64,000 nt of DNA from assembly GCF_037975245.1 (NCBI RefSeq), contig NC_092579.1, positions 11,642,678 through 11,706,677 of the forward strand. The letters are read 5' to 3'. The notes below the pieces were generated by a model. The model saw only the letters and a list, made by a program, of their open reading frames with translations. It was not told the origin of the DNA and searched no databases. The DNA is from Apostichopus japonicus. Lineage: Eukaryota > Echinodermata > Holothuroidea > Aspidochirotida > Stichopodidae. Shown here piece after piece: positions 35,601 to 48,862 of this stretch (within the stretch, counting starts at the first letter, position 1; each line of letters opens with the position of its first letter). Both the position numbers and the translations under genes were made by a program.

Positions 35601-37977
35601 GATCATTCAACCATTTAGCATTCAGTTTCAAAAGGGTTGATGGCACTAAACCGTGCAACAGTGACACACTCTCGCCTCCCAGAATCCTCCCGGTAAAAAA
35701 AAAAAAGTTGTAAAAAAAATTTGTCATTACAAAAATGAAAACTAATTAGTGTTTAGCGTTGGGGAAACATGTTCGTTAAATTCTGGTCTCGTTAGAATTC
35801 TCGCCTTAAGTATTTTTGTCCTACTGCCTATCACTGGGAAGACTCTTCTCAGATTTTAAGACATTCAGATTTCCTCCAGGGCTTTGTAAAATTTAATTAA
35901 ATCTGTAACTTGGATTGTTCATAAAGTGTGTTACTAACCACATTTATTATAGCCCGAAACATTTTCCTTCTGTTTCGTTCTGCTTTCTTAATACTTTTGT
36001 TTTAGGTACGAGACTAATCTCTGCTTGAAAGGACTAATCTCTGCTTGAAAGGATCTTTCAATAAATGATATATTTTTCTTTCTTTAGATAGGGTGGTGAT
36101 ATTTATTTTCTTTGTCAAATAATTTGTTAAATGTTTCATGGGAATGTTCCTCTGAATAATGTTATTAATAACTATCTGAACGCTTCCTTTACGTGAAGTA
36201 TAAAATTCACAAGTTTGCATGATCACTTGACAAAGCTTCAAAAAGAACAAACCGTTTTCTACTAGCTCAAAAGATTCCCACCTATTTTAGATGGAGAAGA
36301 ACCAAAACATTTACATGGTTTAACAGATTCACTATTTCAATTCTAAGCAGTATATGCAACATCCATGCGACCACCAACTTTGGAACGTTATCATCACCGG
36401 TTTACAAACTTTGCGCAAATTATTGCTTTATCTACGACAACAGTGATGCACAGATACATTAAGACTTGAAATCAATAAATGAGCACATTGATAAATATTC
36501 TATCACAGCTGAATATCACAAATAACACGAGAAATAAAACACACAGAGAAATACATTCCGCATACATTCACTACAATGCATACACAAAGCAGGCATTTAT
36601 GAACAGTCACTATACATTCAAATACTACATGTAACATTCAGCGTTCGAGTATACATTCCATCACGAATGTGGAAGACTGACACCAATCTGCTGCCCTCTC
36701 TGTCATCTTATCTGGTACAGACAGGGAGACCACTAGCACATTAAACAACAGAAAACTGACTGGGTAGTCTATTAGAAAACTTGAAAAGAGCAACGAAATT
36801 AGTCGCTAGAATTGTATTCACATTTTAGATTTTAAGTAGCCCCGAAGTCAAACATCTTTTTCAAGAGTGTACGTTGGCAGTTGTTTGAAACAAAGTCTGG
36901 TATTCATGTTCTTTTTATCATTATCTTTTGGTACTGAGCAAGGTTGACAGGTGGGGAGGGTGAGGGAGACTTTGCAATCAGGTTGCTCATTCTTTAACAA
37001 AAGAGCCAAAAGTTTGTAAAATATAAATCATGATTTTGATAATGGGCATTTATAGGCTACCAATCAGTACCTGACAGAGATGAGTCAAATCACAGAATAG
37101 AAATCATTCTTTTCACCTTTAACGATGGAATGAATTATCAGACTAAGAGAAACAAAAAAACACAAAATCATGAAAAAAACACAGTCTCACAATATTTTTA
37201 CAACAATCCAGAAAAATATGAACATGAAGGGAAGGCAAGTTTTTCACATTTACAGCAAAAACGACTGTCCTACTTGATCTGTTTCTGTCGACTAGCACAG
37301 AAGTGGTTAATAATTAGGGTCAAAGTTCAAACAGTTTGCCCTAATGATAACAATGATCTTGAAACCCAGAACTACAAAGTTCAATTGCAGCTATAAATTG
37401 TCTTTTGTCAAATGACCGGTTCCATCTTTTTTTATTTTGTTCTCCCTTTTGTGGCGTCCTAATGGCAGACAAAAGAAGCCACCCCCCCTCCAATAGACAT
37501 TTGCATCATCCAAATCACTTCCCTTTTGAATGTTCACCAGTAATTTAATTCCACAACCAATCACTTCAGACTACATTAATCACACAGACTTTTCATTTAA
37601 CCAATCTGACATCTCATTGGCTGGCAGGCGCAATCGGGATGAACGGCAACAACAACGAACGAAACATAACGAGGATGAGAGAAGAGAGTGCGGGAAGAAG
37701 GATGAGAGACAAGGCAGGAAGACTGAAGCTAGAGAGAGTGACGCTACGGCATAAAAACCTGAAAGTGCTGGCGTCTGATCTACTTATGATGTTTTGCATT
37801 ACTGCAGCAGTGTATAATACAGAGGCTGAGACATGACTATGACACAGCAAGACACATCAAGAATACTATTCACCACCACGACTGAATGAGTAAAGAAAAA
37901 CGCCAAAAAAAGCAAAAAAAGGAAAAAAAAAAAAAAAAACTCTTTGACTTTACCCGCGCTATGGAAGGGTATCTTAC
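32606..37977. other. Region between RBFOX exons and the unidentified exons
   Basis: The RBFOX terminal exon is expected here or further left, but I could not find the usual YRGGYxRFAPY ending on the minus strand. No other exon is supported. The content is AT-rich with short A- and C-runs. Confidence 0.4.
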
Positions 37978-38115
37978 TCCATAGGCAGCTGCAGCGGGTC
38001 CGATAGCTGCCGCGTGGTAGGGATCCGCGGCATAGTCCCTGGCGTAGGGGATGGCGTACGCCGCCGGGTACCTGCTGATGTAGTTACCATAGGAGGCCGC
38101 AGAGGCTGCAGCAGT
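37978..38115 (-). CDS. RBFOX: RBFOX exon with Ala/Tyr-rich C-terminal domain
   Basis: The acceptor is CTCTTACAG|ACT and the donor is TATGGA|GTAAGA; the exon is 138 nt, phase 0 to 0. It encodes [20 protein letters not shown], then [20 protein letters not shown]. Human ends the equivalent exon near TYGVG. A second possible donor (CGCGG|GTAAAG, about 20 nt downstream) is less consistent with the family. TGCATG lies upstream at 38276-38281 and 38379-38384. Confidence 0.9.
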
Positions 38116-41100
38116 CTGTAAGAGAAGATCGGTCTGCATGGATGGAAGGTGGTCCCAGAGGTTGCATGGGAGGGAGGGATGGGGGGGAAGGATGATGTGA
38201 GAATGAGATAAGGAGAGGGAGAGAGAAAAAAGAGAGAGACCAAAATGGATGGTTAGTACCACAGTCATGCCAACACATGCACAATTCAACCAAAAAAAAA
38301 AAGAAAAAAAATAGAGAAAAACAAAGAAGTTATGATTACATTATATGTTAATTCCCCGATGACAAATTAAATAACTAGCATGCAACCTTTGTTTCTGGTC
38401 TTCAGAACTAACACACAAGAGATTTAATAACAAGCATTAATATTAAAGAGAAACACAAGTTAAGTATGTATATATGTAAAGCTATGCACAAATAAAGCTA
38501 TTCTCTGCTTTCACTTCAACAACAAAAAATAGATTGATTTTTTAAATATTTTTTGAGAAAAAAAATGCTACACCAGAAAATGCAAACAAAATGATCTCAT
38601 AAAACTCTATGGTACGGTAACTTGGAAAAGTGTATGGGGTGATAAATAAAACATCCCCCCTCCCCACCCCTGCATTGCAAAGTGTCACTTTTGTCAAAAC
38701 CAACTCTATTTCTAAGGTTTTTTGACATCTCAGTGATAGACCACATATTTATAGGGGCTAGGGAGAAGGATTGAAACAATCTCTTTGCACCATCCTCTGT
38801 ATTTTTTCCTACCGATTAAGTCAGATTATCTCAACCAATAAACATTAGTGAGCCATTGACAATTTCCATGATCATGTGACAAGGTCGTATGTGTGTGAAT
38901 GAGTTTTAAATACATAGCATGCAAGTACTAAATGGTATAATAAAAATTAAGTGGAAGGCACCAACAAAATACTCCCAAAAGTCACTTCACTCTATATCTG
39001 GACAATCTGATTGTAAAATTATCACAAATATCAGTATTAATATCAATATTATCAGTTTTCACTGGATTGTTACAACTTCACAAATGATTTCTGACAGCTA
39101 CTAAATACAGTTTCATTTCAAATACTAGAGTTGACATATACTGCTAACATCAACAACCACAGAGTTAAAACAGGAGAACATTTTGAAAAACAGTTGTCAG
39201 AATTTTCATTTTCAGCTCCTACGGCTCCATCAATGTTCCTATCTCCCCTTCTCCTAAGCTTTAATTGTGAGCTTCTTAAAGTTCCTTCACAACTTTAATT
39301 TCTATTTTTAAGATGAGGTCAGAAGAGAATAGAGAACTACCTGTTTTCTTTTCAAATTTTTATAATTCGATATGTTATTTTTGCTAGTGAATACCGCACC
39401 CTCTTTGCACTGTTCTGGCTAGAATGTTTCTCCCAATCATGCACCTCCCCCCTCCTGCCCCCACCAATTGATTACAATGCGTTTATGTAATTTAAAATCA
39501 TGCATAATTTTCACTGATATCCATATATCTATCGATTGAAGAATTTCTAAATAATTTTTAAAATGTGATATTGATGAAAGCAACATTATGTAATGAATCA
39601 GGTATATTACATAATAATCAAGATACACATATCCATGTTTTGTACAGCTAGCATGCCAACATGCACCTTAATTTATTACAACTGTATATGAACTAAATAA
39701 TGTTGTCAATCTGTCCCTCCCTTAAAAAACAAATGGATGTATATGACACAATACACCAAATGAAAGGTAACATAGGGTGAGACAACCCACAAAAAACCTG
39801 CCACCACAACTACTTTTTCTCCCCCATAATTACACAATTTACTAATCCCCCACACCCCCAATCAATAGAAATGTTATCTGATTCAAATCCCATGGTAAAT
39901 ATCAGATCTCAATAATGATTATACCCTTGTAGAGCACTAAATATGCAAAATTACTGACAGATGTGTTTTTTTTCTCTTTACTAATTTAGATTTTGTTTGG
40001 AAAATTGCAATCAGACCATAAATTGGAAGTATGTATAACAAAGTGAAACATGGAGTTGTAAATAATAGAAGAAACAACATCACAGCATGCACACACGAGT
40101 AGTATCTCCATTGTCAGCCATTTTGGTTTAGCTATATACACTGAGAGACATTAACAGAGCTCAAGAATAAGATGCTCTTAATAACAATCTGGACACCGTC
40201 AAGGGCTGATTGCATCAAAATACAGATAGTGATTGCTTTGTGTTCGTCAGTTTAATTCTTTTCATTCCAAACACATAAACTTTAGATTAAAATATTCTAA
40301 GAAAGAGTAGAACTTCTATATTTATCGACAATATTGGGTACAAGAGAACAGAAGCTTTGTGAGTTGGTGTAAAACAATGGCTGACAGAGGAGATACTTTA
40401 AATGATATCAGTGTTTCTTCTGTGCAATTTTAACAACTCCATGGACCACAGCTGGTCATGCTCAATCTATGATATGGGTCATTAGTATATAGCCACTGAA
40501 ATATGCTAAAAAATTCACACAATTGGTCACTCATTTTCAAACTTTTATAACAGTTTATACCGCCAGTCTCATTCTGCATTTTACTACACTGAGGCATTCA
40601 ATAAATATACTGTATCTATTACTGGACAATCGGCAATATCCGATGAAAATTAAAGAGGAGCAGATGATTTTGCAAGGAGGTTCTTTTGAAAGACTTTGAT
40701 TTGTTTTTTTAGCGAGGTTAAACTTAGGACCGCTACTGGTGACCGATACACATACAGAAGTCCCTTTACCTGGAATCGTTCCGCAGCTGCAGCAGGGTAG
40801 AGGGAGGCAGACGCTAATGCCGCGGCATCTGGATAGATGGCAGCAGTCGTTGGGAAGCCAGGTACAGGTGTGGGAAGTGCGATACGATGAGTGGCAAATG
40901 GACCTCTGACGGTACGACCTCTCCCTAACGCAGGTTGAACTCTCAGAGCACCTGCAAGGAACAAGAGAAGACAATATGCTTTCATTTCAATGGGACGACA
41001 TTAAAGAAAAGAAAGGGGGGGGGGGGAGGGGGGGAGGAGGAGATATCAACAGTGGAAAGAAAAGAGAGTTAGATTAAAGAGCAACGAGAAGCTGCAATAC

Positions 41101-44100
41101 ATAAAGAGATACATTTATTGTGACCGATATTGAGATGGAATCCTGACCCAATGTTGAACACCATGAAAACAGTGTTGGCTACATCTCTCAATGGATCATT
41201 TTTGTTTTTTTTTAAATCATGACGGCAAGTTTTTGCTCTATTCGTTCGTAACTATATTTCTTCCTTAAGGATCAAAGCTTCTCGGAGTATTATACTAAGG
41301 TTGACGACCTTGAAGGAAAGAAGGAAGGAAAAAAGAAACTTGCCGAATACAACATAATTTATTCCGTGTAAATAAATAACTCTGCTCATACCATGATTAT
41401 ATAATCTTGTAACAACAAAGGCTATCAAAGGTGAACAGGGGGTGTGGGAATAGTGCAGTGAAAACACAAAGCGAAAAATATTGTAATTTTCATAATGACA
41501 TCATATATATATATATATATGCGACACATGCACAAAATTTGGAAAAAAATTCTCTGCAACATACTGGATGGGTTTCACCTGACAATTTTTGTGACGTAAC
41601 CTTTTGACCCTTCCTTACCATTTGGAGGAACAGCAGTATTCTTCTTTGTCATAACTCTCGCAGTAGCATTATTGACCTGTAGAGGAGAAAACTCAGGAGT
41701 CTTAGATCAGATAATTGCAACGAAAAAGATATGAAATGATTCTATCAAATTAACTGGGAATTGATCAAGAGGCATTAGACTCCTGAAGTCTGTCTAGAGA
41801 AAAGCTTGCATTTGAAAATTTGAGTTTTTATTTCAAAATAAAAGAATTTTTAAGACTAACTGTATCACCAAACATTATATTGGTGAAAAAAGATACTTCT
41901 CTATCTGTGAAATGATGATACACACCTCCCAATAATGAAATGAATAGAGGGGGGGGGGGGGGGAGAGGACGGAAGGAAGGGCTGTAATACTGAACAACTG
42001 AATGTGAGATAAACTGCCTCAGTACAGCTATATGGTCTATTTTCAAACTTATCCATCTAACCAAATGGTACCTTAGTCATTCCAGCTATGAATGACAATT
42101 TCAGAATCTTCCCAACAATATGAAGTTGGGTAGTTCTTGTCCAAACAGGGATCAAGGAAAAATCAATTCATCATTCAAATCCTATATAAATATCTCACTG
42201 GTCTATGCAACAAACACAAAAACACCTTTCTTTGCCTTTCTTGTTTTGCCAAAATAGAGTGATAAAATCAGTAGGGTTGGGCCCCCTTTTGCTATAAGGC
42301 AAATTTCTTTTAGTCTACCCATGCAAAGGAAATAGAATTTGGGAGAATATTTTATGCAAATTCAATCAAATCATCACTTCACAGACAAAGAGAAAATTGA
42401 CATAAAAGGAGACGTTCACCATCATTAAATTGTTTAATTTTCAAGGCTGATGAGTCAAGGTAGAAACTCTAACATCGTTATGTAAATTTCCTCAAGAAAG
42501 TGATTATTAATACATTCCCTTCATTCACAAAATTTGGTAACGTTGGTAAAAACATCGCCAGTTTCGTTGACTAATTTTAAACACTTTTATGTTTTGTCTG
42601 GATGCATTATTGCAAATTCGCTTGTGCGTGTGTGTGTGCATGGTTGCGTTTTATGGGTGTTTCTAATTAATTAATTCTACAATCAGCCAAAAATAAGAGT
42701 GAAAGTAGAAAACTATTTTCATTTCATTCAAGGAAGTCAATATTGATTAACTGATGGTTTAATGATGAAAATATTTGTGGTTATGTGAAGAGATAATTAA
42801 TCGGTATTAAAGAATTAGTTCTAGAGTCCTCGGAGCGGTTGCAATTTTTTGCATGTTTCGGGATCTACATCTTCACGGTTCTATTGCAAATACGACAGCA
42901 TTGCTGGTTTAAATTGTGATCAATTTTCAAAATTTTTGGAGGAATATTTACTTTCACAACACCAACGTGTTTTGCAAGTGCAAACACTACACAATTACTA
43001 CCGAAGCTAGATGTACTTTTTATTTGATACATCTGAACGTTTTTCAAATAATAAATTTTGAACATTTCTCGCTCCCAACTTGATTTTTTCTGTTTCCGTA
43101 ATGACATAAGAAACAACTTTCCAAAATCAGCCACCAAAATTTATGGAGAGAGGATTTTTTTGGAACAAGAAATAAATTAAACTAGAGATTGGCAGCTTTT
43201 TTAAAATCTACACTTTTTCATCAAATTTACCATCGACGACGGCGGATTTTCAATTCAATGCATTGCCTTAAGGAACCAGAACGCATCGATTTCTTGAATC
43301 CTACACCATGCAAAGGGTTTGGAATCAAAAGATAAGAAATGGCTGTATTGCGTTATGCAACCCGTCAACAATTTACGAGCATTTGTTACAATTCTAGAAT
43401 AGTTAAATTAAAACTCAACTTTGACATTTCATCACGTCGTCAACTACAACGTTATTTTTTTCCTTTCTTCCGCACACTCCAAAGTCTTTTTGTAGAATTT
43501 TTCTTCCCACTGGGGGAAATGCCATTTTCATAATATAATTTACTAATATGTCATTTATCAACCCACAGCCCTATAGCTGTCTCACCGTGTGATCGTACTT
43601 TTCGATTCTACTTCGTGTCCGTCCAAGGCTAGTGTTAGTTTCCCCACCATATTTAATCTAATAATCGCGACACTTTTTCACCGAATCAATGAAAACTACA
43701 TATTTATTAGAACCGACCCAAGAACACTTTGTATTCAGGGATTCCATTGGCTCAAGGCTACTACGCTATATTTTCTTTCTTTCCAAGTTCATGAAAGGAT
43801 GAATTTCTCTTTTTCTTTTGGCGAGGGGGCCGGGGGAGAGGGGTTAAAAGAACACCGTTGGCTGTTTAATTTTAAAATTAGTAACACACATCTTTGCCTT
43901 TCCTTTGTTTGCTCTGATAGCCCCGATTGTTTTTATGAGTCAGTATAATGCTTGGGCAGTGAGTATCACTTTTTCAATGATTTGGTTGATATTTTTCAAG
44001 TATTTACGGTTGACCTTTCACCTTTGACAGTTGTGTAGATGACTAACATTATACAGAATGGGAATCTGTATTTATCTACAATGTGTTCTGTAGTTTCTAT

Positions 44101-47015
44101 TTCTATTTACTCATGTGTGTGTGTTTTATTATTGTTTTAAAATTTTCTTGATGTATTTGTGATGGCAAAGAATCATGTTTCATTTAAGAAAAGTTACCCA
44201 TCGAAGATCAAGTTACCTTGTTTCGCTTCCCAAAATCAAACTAAATATTGCAACATTTGATTACGAGGTGAAATGACTTTCTTGACCTGCTTGAGGTATG
44301 ATTTTAAAATGTGAGCGTTCATTAATATGCATGAATATGTAATTGGTAACACTAAAGTTCCACACTTGACTCATCAACCTACTCCGACCTCCCCCCCCCC
44401 AAAAAAAAAAGTGAAGAAGATAATGCTCTCTTGATATAGAACTTAAAGATATACATATACAATTATTTAACATATATAATAGTCCCCAAACTCACCTCTT
44501 ATGATACTTTAGGTCACTTAAGGTTTAACGAGCAGTGTACTTAACACATGACTACAAACCGAGAGTGACTCAAAGTAACATTAGAGAGTAAAGTGTGGAC
44601 CTTGAGATGCATTTTGGCAGGTATTTTATCGTAAAAACTTTAAAAAAAATATCATTTTGAAGTAGCTGGTTACATTTCGTACACACTTTACTCCTCTTAG
44701 TATCATAGGTCTAATGGAATAAAATAATGCAAATTACCAGGTATAAATTATATAAAATATTCCATGAAAATAATGAGTTATTACTGGTAAATTAGCATCA
44801 TAAGTGATCAAAGTAGAACAACTTGAAACCAGCAACACACATGGAAAGCATGTATATAGGCTATTAAAATACTATGAATGTGTTGACATTCTGAGCTTTG
44901 TTTTAATGTTTCTTCTGAACAGTTTTCACCAGATTATATCTCAACTCTTTTAGCTTCTGCCCAGACTGATTAGTTCAGCATCCAAGCAAAACTTGACGGT
45001 GGGAGAAGCTATAGTGTGAAATGCAACCAACTACTTCTATACCCACACTTTGTCAAAAATATGAATAAAAATAAAAACTACATCATCGCATGACAGAAGT
45101 ATAGCCTTGATAAGAAGCATACAGTGTAGATATGTAATTGCATACCTCCAGCGCTTCTGTGAAACACAACGGACTACTATGATAGTGTGGCTGTGTAAAA
45201 CTCTAACTGCTAATACAAACAACAGCAATGCCAACTGATTAGATCTCTCATAGAGAAAAGAAATTCAGCATATTGCCATATGCTCATAGATTTGATAATC
45301 ATAGTTTAAATTGAACTTATTAGCATATAATGGAAATCATATAGATTCATTTTGTGAGCTAGGGCAAATGTAGCAGCTAAAGTAATTGCTTTCTGATTAA
45401 TTTTGGAAATGTGTCAGAAGTAAAATTAATCTCTTTCTATACTATACATCAATGAGCATCATAGATGGAAATCTTTTTAGTTGGGGATGTAGGACACCCT
45501 ATTCTGTACCCCTCTCCAAAAAATGTCTAAATTCAAGAACAGGGCCTTTTGTTTCCTACATAAGTAAACAAACATGCTCCTCCTCAATTCCCCCCCCCCC
45601 CTCCACCTTTAGATTGGAGATTTTTCAGGGAGATCGAGAATTTAACTTTCCTACTGAAATAACAATTCCAAGCTGTTCCTCCTCCCCTCCTGACATGTAT
45701 GGTGTCCTTATCATTCCCCCACCTTTCTCCCACCCCTTCCCCACTTTTTCAAATCCACATAAAATGATGATATATACTTTCATCTAGCTGTAGCTATTAA
45801 ACTTAATTATCAAACTCACTCAAGGGCAGTTGATAGTTATACATTTTAGAAGTCAAAATAGTAATCAAATTTTAATGGCTTGCATTTAACATCACACCTT
45901 GCCACCATACTCTTTGCAAAATTTTAACCGTTTTTATGATCTCCGTTATTTGCGGAAATTGCGATCTGATGAGACTTATCAAGGCCACACTTTTCATGCA
46001 CAGTTCATATGTACTAAGAGTCAATGAAAAAAGCAATAAACACATGAACATCAGGGGAAAAAAATGAAAAAATGAAAAAACTATCTTATGGTGGACAGTC
46101 TCTCATCAAGCAGTCACATGGGTTTAGGTATAAGGTTTAATATACCTAATGTCAATTATTTCAAGAAGAGGAAACCCACAGAGATGTTAAAGAATGTCAA
46201 AGCAATTAGACTTCAAAAGGTATGTCCATATATGGGATATATATATATTTTGGCATGAAACTCAATATCCAACAGTAATAATGCCTTTTACATGAATTTT
46301 AATGTTGACATAGGTAACCAAAATACAGTGTTGGCAAATCTTTTTATTCGTTTTTTTTTTTCAAAATATGTGAAGCATTTTTGATATCTGAAGTTTGTAT
46401 CATTGATTAGCAAATTGATGATGAAATTATGCAGCTTATCAGCAGGTTTAGTTCTTAAAATCAATCTCTTTTTTTTTATAGAATAATTTCACATATCCCC
46501 CACCCCAAGAAAAACATTTCTGGAGAGAATAGCATATAACAATGTAACTACAATTATGAAATCAAACGTCTTTCAAACTTGACAAATTTGGGATAACATC
46601 ATGATAACCACATCTTTGGGAGACATAGAAGTCTACTGTTTCCTATTGGATATCTGTGTTGCCTGTGAGGAACTGACCTACTAACAGCATGTGTGCTAGA
46701 CTAGGTAGACCAGCCAATTTGAATAATGAGCTTTCAAATGTTTTAAATGTTAATTTCATTTCTCAAAAACTAAATGTAACATATAAGGAACATACCCTGT
46801 ATTGATAATATATTTTTATAGATAATAATTATATAATTTTAATTTAAAGTCATTCTTTAACATGCTTGATGAGAGTACTACCTTAAATAATACACATAAA
46901 TATATGTGTATATAATATATATATATTTATACATATGTGTATATAATATAAATATTTATATATATATAATAATATATATGTGTATATATATATGTATGTA
47001 TATATATATATATAT

Positions 47016-47072
<57 letters not shown>

Positions 47073-48784
47073 TATATATATACAATTATAAAATATACAA
47101 ACACACATATGCAACAGTAACAAAACAATTCACAAAGTTGTATGATAGAAATAAAACATTGTGATGGAACTCGTTAATTTTTCCCACATATGGCATATGT
47201 CTTCCTCATTGGCAGGATACAGATCATCATCCTGTCTGTTAAAAAGAACTTTCATAAATTTAGCAAGTAATCAACAGATTACATTTCCCAGTATATTGAT
47301 TTTTGGCTGGGTGTTTGGTGGTGAATTTGAGAATGTTTTGTTTAAAGATCGGGAAAGTCTGTTTATGACCAGAGCAATGCTACTGACTGTCAGAGTAGCA
47401 TCGCTCTGGTTATTACTGACTTTAAGCATCTCATAAGATAGGAACACATATACCATACAGGTTTTCTGCATATGACAACAGAACTCAACTGATACTGCAA
47501 ACCTGCCTATACTGAACCTCGATCATGAAAAACATGTCATTTACAGACATTGCATCAATTATAGTTTTAAAATCGGATTCCCACAAATAATTATTACAAA
47601 CTAGCATCTCAGTGCCATACATACAATAATGACAGAGATTTGGAACAAAATTCATCACAAAAACTATAAGACAAGTTTTTTCTTGACTTGTAATCATCAG
47701 GAAGATAAATTTAATAATCTCAGCGAGAACATTTCACTAGTTTAGATAGTCAAGTGAAGATATTTGTACCGATGATAAAATTCTTCAAAGGCAGTGATTG
47801 GATAATTCCTTGCAGGACATACATCAGACACTTCCTGTTCATTTTCATAGTCTTGGAGGTTTCTCAGGAAATCCTGTTTTCTTTTTATATCAGTTATGTC
47901 AGAGGGTTAATGTGTAGGTGGTTTATCAGTATGTTGGTTGACCATAAACATATGCAGAATAAATCCTTTTAATCATATTAATATATACATTACCTTTCAT
48001 ACTGCACATCTTAAGCCTAGTCTAAACCTTCTTTTACAGACAGAAAGATTAAATTAGCTAATAACAACAAAAAACGAAAAAAATAAAAAATTATAAAAAT
48101 ATTAAAAAAATGAAAACACACAAGACAAATACAAGACAGTGGTAAGTCTATGGTTGGGGTTCATACATCATACATATACCTCTTCAGTGCCTCACATATT
48201 GTAAATCGGAAAATTGAAGCTAAAAGTGTTCAAGTAGTTTCAACCACAATGATGGTTAAGATGTGATTCTTGGCCTTGAAATAATTATCGCATCTAGCAG
48301 TGCAGTTCAGTTCACGACACACTTTCTTCCACAAAACATATATCTGTACGCTAAACTCTTTTGCAAAAAAATTTGAAATATGCCAACGACGCGAAACCTG
48401 AGCAAAACCATTTTCTATAGATAGCATCCCGGGGTAATTTTTGACATAAACCATACCTCCGCTCTCTGCGTACTCTGCTACTGGCATTCCAATCCATCAT
48501 TTACGAGATTCCTCTCACTGTAATTAATTTGTGAACTCCTCCGTTGTCACACCGACAAAAGAACGTTAACTAACAGACTGTTGACTATTTCCAATTACTT
48601 TAATCACAGTCTGCTAGACCAACTTACAAATTGGATTATAGATTCAGCTTTGCCAAGCAAAGGTGTTTAGTAATCTAATACCCTCCTAACTTTCTCTGTA
48701 ATTTAATATGCAATGCACCATAGATAAGTTCTAGATCCAATCTGAGCCAGTAAAAAAAAAAAATTAAAGAAAGTAGGTTCCAAC

Positions 48785-48862
<78 letters not shown>

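Noticed and set aside
35625-35690. Possible RBFOX terminal exon after a long poly-T on the minus strand
   Set aside because: The acceptor would be GAG, a poor site, and the peptide lacks the YRGGY-type family ending.
37530-37850. Overlapping frames on both strands just past the RBFOX exon
   Set aside because: Purine-rich sequence, low-complexity translation, no splice support and no family resemblance.
40555-40974. Long minus-strand frame overlapping an RBFOX exon
   Set aside because: It is another frame of the 40770-40951 exon; the frame consistent with the family and the splice phases is the one annotated.
46883-47128. Tyr/Ile-rich frames on both strands
   Set aside because: They are translations of a TA microsatellite; the same holds for 48675-49003.
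48230-48487. Possible alternative first exon of RBFOX ([11 protein letters not shown] then GTATGG)
   Set aside because: A donor there would leave phase 1, which does not fit the phase-0 acceptor of the next RBFOX exon at 41676.
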